Source of the DNA: CAYFJO01 sp964343305
Lineage (GTDB): Bacteria; Planctomycetota; Planctomycetia; Pirellulales; Pirellulaceae
NCBI GenBank assembly: GCA_964343305.1
Contig: CAYFJO010000484.1
Location: 1-7,878, forward strand
Direction: 5' to 3'
Length of the DNA stretch: 7,878 nt
Shown here: piece by piece, positions 1 through 6,100 of the stretch
Numbering within the stretch: position 1 is the first letter of the stretch
Layout of the letters: each line of letters opens with the position of its first letter
Position numbers and translations under genes: made by a program
Notes under the pieces: generated by a model
What the model was told of the DNA's origin: nothing
What the model saw: the letters and a program-made list of their open reading frames with translations, nothing else
Database searches by the model: none

Positions 1-736
1 CAATTCGCAGCAGGCGCCGGATCAAATCCCCATCCGCCTTCATCATCGACGGCCGAAGTTGCAGCCCCGCTCGGCCGCGGATCAACAGGCCAAGAATGAT
101 GACCGCGCCCAGCGAATGCGCCACGGCGGTGCCGATTGCCAGGCCGTTCCACCTTTCCTCAGGCGAAAGGCCAATGCCCGTGACCAACGTGGTGCTGATG
201 ATGACGTTGATCACATTGACAATTGACATCGCCACAAAACCGCTCATCGTATCTCCCGCTCCGCGCAAACACGCGATGCCGATCTCCTCGATCATGATCA
301 GCGGAATGACAGGGACGAGGAACATCAAGTAGCGCAAGGCGAGCGGCGCCGAGTCTTCTTGAAGCTGCATGACGGTGACAAACGAGCCGCCGCAAAGGTA
401 CGTCAGCGCCGTCACCACCACGGCGAACAGCGTCCCGACCACGATCGCCTGATTCGTGACATGAGCGGCCTTCTTGATGTCTCCAGCTCCGACAAACCGG
501 GACACCATCGCCGTCCCCCCAATCGCCAGCGCCGCAAACATACTGGGCAACAGCCACATCACGTACGCCATCAACCCAATCGCAGCCAAATGCTTATCTT
601 CGCCCAAGAACTTTCCAGCCAGCCACGTATCGACCAGTCCAACGAGCATGATCAACGACTGCTCAACCAACACCGGCATCGCCAACCGCATCATGGGTCG
701 AAACGTGCCTGGCTGGGAAACAACGGAATAGTTCAC
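1..736 (-). CDS. MATE-family multidrug/cation efflux transporter, N-terminal half (runs off the left edge)
   Basis: An open minus-strand frame continues to base 1 and encodes about 245 residues of a polytopic inner-membrane protein. MATE transporters export drugs or metabolites in exchange for Na+ or H+ and are usually about 450-480 residues, so this is roughly the first half. Visible family features are the first helix RLAMPVLVEQSLIMLVGLVD, the segment GGTAMVSRFVGAGDIKKA (the MATE 'A..S...GAG....A' loop after helix 2), and a later ACLRGAGDTM loop (the 'RG.GDT' signature). The start is uncertain. GTG at 736 keeps the residues PGTFRPMMRLAMP, which I believe are conserved in planctomycete relatives. 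ATG at 694 is the first ATG but would remove most of them. GAGG at 752-755 is the only Shine-Dalgarno-like match and lies rather far from the GTG (15 bases). The gene begins 17 bases after the decayed DUF5615 gene on the same strand, so it may once have been co-transcribed with it. Substrate unknown. Confidence 0.88.
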   Translation of the reverse strand, partial: MNYSVVSQPGTFRPMMRLAMPVLVEQSLIMLVGLVDTWLAGKFLGEDKHLAAIGLMAYVMWLLPSMFAALAIGGTAMVSRFVGAGDIKKAAHVTNQAIVVGTLFAVVVTALTYLCGGSFVTVMQLQEDSAPLALRYLMFLVPVIPLIMIEEIGIACLRGAGDTMSGFVAMSIVNVINVIISTTLVTGIGLSPEERWNGLAIGTAVAHSLGAVIILGLLIRGRAGLQLRPSMMKADGDLIRRLLRI

Positions 737-753
737 AGTGCCTGGTGCATGCC

Positions 754-1089
754 TCAAATCGGCCGAAATTCAATACGATTATACATTTCATCCGCGTCGA
801 ACACGGTGGCGATCAATTCCAGATCTGCCATCGCTTGACCGATTGTAGTACGCCGTTGATGTACGTACACCAGTCCCGCAAACTCCCTGCCATTGACGAG
901 TAATCGCGAGAAAATCGTCATTTGGTGAGAACACGGTTCGACCAAGTTGTGTCGCCCGCTCCAAGATTCGATCATCTTCCCAGTCCGATGTCCCATCTTC
1001 AAATCCGTAAGGACATCGAGGCCACGATCCCGCAAACCGGCAGTGATCGCGGCGGGGACGTGCTGATCCATATAGAAAGCAACGCTCAC
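754..1089 (-). pseudogene. Decayed DUF5615 PIN-like toxin gene (two compensating frame changes)
   Basis: The single open frame (GTG 1089, stop TGA 756-754) gives a 111-residue product in which only the two ends look like DUF5615, a PIN-like putative RNase family. The N-terminus has MSVAFYMDQHVPAAITAGLR with the acidic residue expected at D8. The C-terminus has REFAGLVYVHQRRTTIGQ followed by a DLELIATVFDADEMYNRIEF segment. The family's central part (EDGTSDWEDDRILERATQLG, then SPNDDFLAITRQWQ) is found instead in the neighbouring frame, across about 890-1005. So the ancestral protein was read in one frame, shifts at about 1000-1009, and shifts back at about 883-892. The literal product would lose the central DD motif, so the toxin is probably inactive. 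The GTG start overlaps the stop of the ancestral DUF433 frame by four bases, the usual coupling of such antitoxin–toxin pairs. Family recognition is from memory of conserved motifs. Confidence 0.75.
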
Positions 1090-1378
1090 GACGCCCGGCC
1101 TCGGCTCTTAAGCTTCGTCCGAATCGGCGATTCGCCCTCGATTTGTTCCACACGCTCCAGGCGCGATTGACCAACTCGGCTTGGTGATCGTAGTAGTAGG
1201 TCAGTGCTGCATGAATTCGTGCCCGCGACAGATGCGGATGCTGTCGATGGATCTCTTCAGCGTCCCAATGATGCGCCAGCCGGTCGAGCACAATCTCGAC
1301 GACCTTTGTCCTTGTGCCCTCGACAAAGGGAACGCCTTCACTGGATAGTTTGATATAGGGATAGGAAATCGCCGACAT
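1086..1378 (-). pseudogene. Frameshifted DUF433 antitoxin-type gene
   Basis: From ATG 1378 the frame encodes about 69 residues typical of DUF433, a small winged-helix-like family often encoded just upstream of DUF5615/PIN-like toxins. The conserved core is visible as GVPFVEGTRTKVVEIVLDRL, HHWDAEEIHRQHPHLSRARI and AALTYYYDHQAEL. After about 1172 this frame stops looking like the family. The expected tail, ERVEQIEGESPIRTKLKSRG plus RAS, lies in the next frame and ends at TGA 1088-1086, which overlaps the toxin GTG. The change is equivalent to losing one base between about 1155 and 1180. If read literally without the shift, the frame runs to 788 and makes a 196-residue chimera with part of the DUF5615 core. 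A purine-rich AAGAAAG just before the ATG may act as a weak ribosome site. I see no slippery heptamer that would suggest programmed shifting, so decay is the simpler reading. Confidence 0.75.
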
Positions 1379-1466
1379 CTTTCTTGCCGCGAATCCACAC
1401 TTTCATGCCCTTGTCAGTGTACTCTGTAAATCCGCAGATAGACATTGCGAAGGCTTTAGAGATACA

Positions 1467-1483
1467 CTTGTACACAGCACAAG
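1467..1483. promoter_or_regulatory. 17-base inverted repeat next to the DUF433 promoter (possible operator)
   Basis: CTTGTACACAGCACAAG has two 7-base arms around a 3-base centre with one wobble mismatch. It sits just downstream of the expected transcription start of the DUF433/DUF5615 promoter and beside a run of seven C (1484-1490). Antitoxins commonly repress their own promoter through such repeats, so an operator role is plausible but is inference only. Confidence 0.35.
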
Positions 1484-1494
1484 CCCCCCCAGAG

Positions 1495-1503
1495 ATTATA
1501 ACA
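1495..1503 (-). promoter_or_regulatory. Extended -10 promoter reading towards DUF433/DUF5615
   Basis: On the minus strand the bases read TGTTATAAT, a perfect sigma-70 type -10 hexamer with the extended TGn element. No good -35 hexamer lies 16-18 bases upstream. TTGTGA occurs 20 bases upstream and TTGTGG 12 bases upstream, both off-spacing, so the extended element would have to compensate. A start near 1488 would give a leader of about 110 bases before the DUF433 ATG. How planctomycete sigma factors use this site is not known from the sequence. Confidence 0.4.
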
Positions 1504-1541
1504 GGATACGTTCCACAATCTCACAAAAAAGCCGCAGGTCG

Positions 1542-2006
1542 TTGGTGCGAGCTACGGCGATGGAACAAAGGGGTCAGGTCGACCCGACCCCGTTTCTTCA
1601 TCGCATGGTGGGTGAAATGGCCACGTTGCAGAAGCGTTTGAAGAATCGCATTCAGCGGGCGTCGTTTGACCGCGGATTCCACTCGCCGGAGAACCAGGAG
1701 GGCCTGGCGAAACTCGTGAAGCATCCGTGTCTACCGAAAACGGGTGCGCATCAATCGGCCGAGCAGCAGTCTACCGCAACGGTCGAATTCCGCGATTCTC
1801 AACGTCGTCATTCGGGCGTGGCGTCGGCGATCAGTGCGTTGCAAAGGGGCAACGGATTAGAGCGTAGCCGGGACCACAGTCGTCTTGGTTACGACCGTTA
1901 CGTTGCGTTAGGCGTTTTGGGTCGCAATCTTCTGGTGTTGGGTAAACTGCTCATCCGAGAAAAGGCGCCTGACAGTGCAGCGGCGTTCAGCAAGCGTGCC
2001 GCCTGA
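1542..2006 (+). pseudogene. C-terminal fragment of a DDE transposase (IS5/ISNCY-like)
   Basis: The last roughly 125 residues of this open frame match the C-terminal end of an IS5/ISNCY-type DDE transposase. Visible signatures are RASFDRGFHSPENQEGLAKL (the catalytic-core 'FDRGFHS' block), KHPCLPKTGAHQSAEQQ, a 'RR.HSGVASAISALQRGNGL' block in the position of the C-terminal acidic (E) motif, and LGYDRYVALGVLGRNLLVLG near the end. In relatives this block reads 'VESAI'; here the glutamate position appears to be alanine (VASAI). Full-length enzymes of this kind are about 400-480 residues, so two thirds or more is missing from the 5' side. The frame's first residues come from a REP-like palindrome and unrelated sequence, and its first possible start is TTG 1542 (next in-frame ATGs at 1560, 1602 and 1617). 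No intact terminal inverted repeats of an insertion sequence are evident. It is a dead remnant, possibly trimmed by a second insertion. Confidence 0.72.
1570..1591. repeat. REP-like 22-base palindrome
   Basis: The site reads GGGGTC, then a GGTCGACC core flanked by A and C, then GACCCC. It is a perfect inverted repeat apart from the one A/C mismatch pair. Sequences starting AAAGGGGTCAGGTC are reminiscent of the short palindromic elements spread by REP-associated tyrosine transposases. It lies exactly where the transposase homology is lost, so it may mark a junction. Copy number in the genome cannot be seen here. Confidence 0.45.
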
Positions 2007-2403
2007 CGGGTCTGAACTCACATCGCTCTTGAATCAAGTGACACATCATTGTCATCACGATGAAGGTACGCGTCCGCCCAGCGACGAGTCCACGTGTTTG
2101 GCGCATCGGTGGCAACTTTCGCAATCTTCATCCCCAAAACCGCCCGAACAGGCGTCGCTCCACCTCGACAAATGCTGGCTCGATCGACAAAAATGCCCGT
2201 TACGAGTCAAACACTAACTATCGAAATGGCAACCACGCGGACATAGTGATAGTGATGCTGACCGTCGTGAATGGCTTCTTCAGTCACAATTTGCTCGACA
2301 ACAAAAGTCTCATTCTTGCTCTCGGTGTTTCCTTGGGTTGGGGAGTAATATGTGCCGAAGATGAGGATGAAGAAGAGTTGGATGAGGAAGATGAATGTAC
2401 GCC

Positions 2404-2435
2404 TTTTTGAAGCCTCGCGAAACGAGGTGCAAAAA
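2404..2435. repeat. Two-part hairpin (inverted repeat)
   Basis: TTTTTG (2404-2409) pairs with CAAAAA (2430-2435), and CCTCG (2413-2417) pairs with CGAGG (2423-2427) around the loop CGAAA, leaving a small asymmetric internal bulge. No T-run follows it on either strand, so it is not a standard intrinsic terminator. Function unknown. Confidence 0.35.
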
Positions 2436-2571
2436 ACTGTTTGAGTGATTGCCTCACGCCAACTGATGTACCGGCCTGATTCTGTTGTTTTCGGTCGGTT
2501 GCCGCCGCCAACAGGTGCCCTTGCTCGTTGTGGGGCAACATCTTATGATGACGCGCTGGATTTGTGGACGG

Positions 2572-2604
2572 CGGCCCGGTGGTTGGCCCATCTCGGGCCG
2601 TTTT
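2572..2604 (+). terminator. Candidate intrinsic terminator upstream of yajC
   Basis: CGGCCCG (2572-2578) and CGGGCCG (2594-2600) form a perfect 7-bp G+C stem around a 15-base loop, followed directly by TTTT and then CTGTTC. The T-run is short and the loop is large. It would stop transcription arriving from the eroded region before yajC, about 150 bases downstream. Confidence 0.35.
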
Positions 2605-2754
2605 CTGTTCACCTATTCCCGTTGGATGTTGCCCTGTTTGTGAATTGTTGAATGGATGCGTCAAGAACGGCGCTAAACGTGCGAACAATTCTCTAAGCTC
2701 GCCTTCCTTGATGCTCCCCCATTGCCGACCCAAATTGCCTGTGGAATCCCGCTC

Positions 2755-3129
2755 ATGTTGAGTGACACGCTTTATGCCTCGCTGCATCTGTTGGCACAAG
2801 AAGATGCTCAAGGCCCTGGTTTCGATTTCTTTCTGCCGTTGATCCTGATCATCGGCGTGATCTTCTATTTGATGATCATCCGGCCACAAGCCAACGAGCA
2901 ACGGCAAGTGAAGGACATGCTCAAGAACCTGAAGAAGAATGACCAGGTGCTGACTGCGGGTGGCATTCGCGGCACGGTCGTCAACGTCGCCAAGGACTCA
3001 CCTTACGTGACGATTCGGGTCGACGAGGCGACGAATACGAAGTTGAAAATGTTGCGATCCGCGATTTCGCGCGTCGTTGGTGATAAAGATGATGATGAGG
3101 GCACGGACCTCAACAAAGATAAGATGTAA
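2755..3129 (+). CDS. yajC: YajC, Sec translocon accessory membrane protein
   Basis: This 124-residue protein is the small accessory subunit that associates with SecD–SecF and the SecYEG channel in the inner membrane. It has the family architecture: a short N-terminal tail, one membrane helix at about residues 25-42 (FFLPLILIIGVIFYLMII), then the signature RPQ at 43-45 and a cytoplasmic domain with KNLKKNDQVLTAGGIRGTVV (the YajC 'GD.V.T.GGi.G.V' motif) and a KLKMLRSAISRVV block. The C-terminus is strongly charged. I chose ATG 2755 because it gives the usual length of about 110-130 residues. The upstream TTG at 2722 lacks any Shine-Dalgarno sequence and would add 11 non-family residues. Even at 2755 only a weak GGA lies upstream. 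The stop is 12 bases before the secDF start, so the two are surely one operon, the standard arrangement. Confidence 0.93.
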   Translation: MLSDTLYASLHLLAQEDAQGPGFDFFLPLILIIGVIFYLMIIRPQANEQRQVKDMLKNLKKNDQVLTAGGIRGTVVNVAKDSPYVTIRVDEATNTKLKMLRSAISRVVGDKDDDEGTDLNKDKM

Positions 3130-3130
3130 T

Positions 3131-3135
3131 CGGAG
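3131..3135 (+). promoter_or_regulatory. Ribosome-binding site of secDF
   Basis: CGGAG, with GGAG at 3132-3135, ends six bases before ATG 3142. It supports the start that adds the signal peptide and the extra N-terminal domain to SecDF, because no comparable site precedes later in-frame starts. Confidence 0.6.
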
Positions 3136-3141
3136 TTTTTC

Positions 3142-6100
3142 ATGTTCAGAAAGACTGTCTTAGTTTCTCTCGCGCTGGTGCTGGCGGCATGCATTCAGTT
3201 GGTTTATGCCCAGCAAGGTGGCACAACGACCAAAACGTCCACCTTGCAGGCCAAGATTGTGTTGGTCGATGCCAAACGCTTTTTATTGAAGGTCGAACTC
3301 GCCAAGGGTGAGGGCGACGAAGCGGGACAGTTGCGCGAGTTTGAAGTGTCGCGGAATGTACGCTGCTATGTGGATCGAGCGCAGAAGTTGTTCGACAAAG
3401 TGGAGGAAGGCAAGGATGCGACGCTGACCATTACCTCGACGGACACCGGGGAGTTTGTTTCGGAAATTCGGATTGGAAAGCAGTTGGCGTGGTGGGTGGT
3501 TGCCCTGTCACTGGTCGGTGCCATCGTGGGCTCCGTTGTGATTGGAAACTATCTGGCTAGCTCATTTCGCATGGCCGACTATGGTTGGAAGATCGGTTTG
3601 ATTCTAGGGGCTGTCGCGTTTAGCAGCGTTATTATCTGGGCCGGTTGGCCGCCGCGTTGGGGTGTGGATCTGCGTGGTGGTGTGACGCTCATCTACGAAA
3701 TCGCGGAACCTGCGGAGAGCGGTGACGAAAATGAAAAAGCAAAACGGCCGACCGCCGAAGTACTCGCCACGTTGCTGGCAGACCGGGTCGATCCTAGCGG
3801 CACCAAGGAGATCGTTATTCGCCCCTTTGGACCGGATCGGATCGAAATCATCATCCCCGACGTGGGTCCCGCCGAAATTGAAAACATCAAACGCCGTTTG
3901 ACTCAGGCCGGCTATCTGCAGTTCCGCATTGTCGCGAACGATCGCAAACACAAGCACGTGATCGAACGCGCCAAGGAATCGAAACAGAAAGGCGAAACGT
4001 TCGTCAAGAACAGCTCCGGTAAGCCAATCGGGCAATGGGTCAAAGTCGGCAAAGAAGACCCCGAGTTGGCAAAGGGGTCCGTGCCGGATTTCAAAGCGGG
4101 TATTTGGAGTGACACCATCCGCGACCGGCAATCGGGCGAATTGATCAACTTTCCAGACGGTGACATCAAGCGTCAATCAAGGCGCGATCCCCTGTTCGGA
4201 CCGCGTAATGTGAACTTTGCCGAGTACCTGTTACGCGACTACCCGTGGCGCGACGAAGATGGCAATCCCATCGCGGGACGCGAGCTGGGCGGCATCACCG
4301 AAATCGAAGTGCTGATGCACATCGACGACCGGATCGATCTGGAAGGCACGCATTTGAGTTCGGTGTTATCCAGTTTCGATCAATATGCGAAGCCGTGCAT
4401 CAACTTTGTCCCGACCACACTGGGGTCACGAAAGTTCGGCGCATTGACGAACTCAAACCTTCCCGAAGGTCAACAGACGAATCGGTTGGGCATTGTTTTG
4501 GACAATACGCTGATTTCCGCGCCCAGCATCCAGGGTGTTATCACCTCCCGCGGTCAGATCACCGGGTCTTTTACCAAAGAAGAAGTCGAAGAACTCGTTA
4601 ATATCTTGCGAGCTGGTCAGCTACCGGCCGCTTTGAACGAACAACCGCTCAGCGAAGATCGCATCGACTCTCACCTGGGCATCGAAATGCGCGAGAGCGG
4701 TCAAATTGCCATCGGCGTTTCGTTGCTGGTCGTCATCGGCTTTATGATTTTCTACTACGGTTTTTGCGGAGCTGTAGCCTGTTTCGCCTTGATTACCAAC
4801 CTCATTTGCATCGTTGCCATGATCATTCTGGTCAAGCAACCGTTCAGCTTGACGGGACTCGCCGGTCTGGTGCTGACGGTCGGCATGTCCGTCGATGCAA
4901 ACGTGCTAATCTTCGAGCGTATCCGGGAGGAAATCGACCGCGGCTCGACGCTGCGCATGGCGATTCGCAACGGATTCGGCAAAGCGACAACGACCATTGT
5001 CGATGCGAATCTGACAACGCTCATTACCGCCATCGTGCTTTACGCAATTGGAACGGAGCAAATTCGCGGATTCGCGGTCACCTTGATCCTTGGCATTTTA
5101 ATGTGCATGTTTACCGCGATCTTCTGCTCGCGAGTGATCTTCGACATTGCCGAGCGGCAAAAGTGGATCGCACAACTGGGGATGCGACGATGGGTCCGGC
5201 CCGTCTCGTTCGACTTCATTGGCAAACGAACGGTTGCGATGGGGATTTCCGTGATGCTGATCGTCATTGGCCTGGTGGCCGTGAGTGTCCGCAGCAAGGG
5301 CATCTATGCGATCGACCTGTCGGGCGGCTATTCCGTGCGAGTAGTGATGGCCGAAAATACGAAGCAGGACAAGATCCGGGAACAACTGGCTGCCCAGTTA
5401 GACGATATGAAGTACCAGCGAGCCAGTGTGACGTACACGGTTTCGCCGATGCCTGACCCCGATAATCCAAGCACGGACGGCACCTACGAGGCATTCAAAA
5501 TTGACATCTCTGTGCCTGCTCCCTCCACAAAAGAAGGAGTGCAGGTGAAAGGAGTTGATGATGCCGACGTCCGTAAGTTGACGGTGATGAATTATCAAAA
5601 GGAATTCTCCGCACTGGACACGAATGATGACGACGTGCTGTCAAAAGCTGAGTTTGAAGAATTGCCTTCCGTGCGCATTGCCCAGTTGTTCGAATTGTTG
5701 CCAGACCTTGAGAAGGGGACAGAAGTTGAGACGGACGAAGCGGGCGAGCGGTTGTTCCAGTATCTGGATAACGATGGAAATGACGAGTTGCGACCAATCG
5801 AATTCGTCTGGTTGCAGCCACAAGAGATCATCAAAGAGATCTTTCGTGACGGTGACAATTCCCTGCTGGTCATGAATTCGTTGGAATTCACTGAGCCAGT
5901 TGAAGTTGCCATGGCAGACGACGCGGCGGATACAACGCCAGCCGACGACGACGCAACCTCCGATGATGCAGACGACGCACCAGCAGATGATGACGCGGAC
6001 AGCGCTGCAAGCGATGATGACGCGCCGGCGGACGATGCGAGTGACGATGCTGCCGATTCGGACGACGCCGACTCGAATGATTCGGACGCAAGTGATGACG

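Larger units (their letters stand above)
2007..2754. other. About 750 bases without a supported gene (eroded intergenic region)
   Basis: I find no recognisable gene here. A plus frame at 2060-2410 (116 residues) starts at an ATG without a Shine-Dalgarno sequence. It reads Arg/Asn-rich, then hydrophobic, then ends in an acidic tail. A minus frame at 2207-2542 is open for 111 codons but contains no ATG, and its first GTG is close to its end. It reads a basic stretch followed by a hydrophobic segment, like a signal peptide or membrane anchor. The hydrophobic part on one strand is simply the complement of the purine-rich acidic-coding tract on the other (about 2357-2396), so neither can be trusted alone. 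A hairpin (2404-2435) and a terminator-like structure (2572-2604) are listed separately. The promoter for yajC–secDF should lie in the last part of this stretch, but I could not find a convincing -35/-10 pair. Confidence 0.5.

Noticed and set aside
359..838. Plus-strand frame of 159 codons, His/Arg/Gln-rich
   Set aside because: Antisense shadow of the MATE gene, whose reverse-strand reading is clearly a membrane transporter.
1086..1180. Programmed frameshift in DUF433
   Set aside because: No slippery heptamer or downstream structure is apparent at the shift, and the adjacent toxin gene is also frame-damaged, so decay is simpler.
2060..2410. Plus-strand frame of 116 codons with a hydrophobic segment and acidic tail
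   Set aside because: No Shine-Dalgarno sequence, no recognisable family and an opposing open frame; kept only as a note in the intergenic entry.
2284..2907. Minus-strand frame of 207 codons
   Set aside because: It overlaps the true yajC start, and its serine run is only the complement of an acidic-coding purine tract; no family features.
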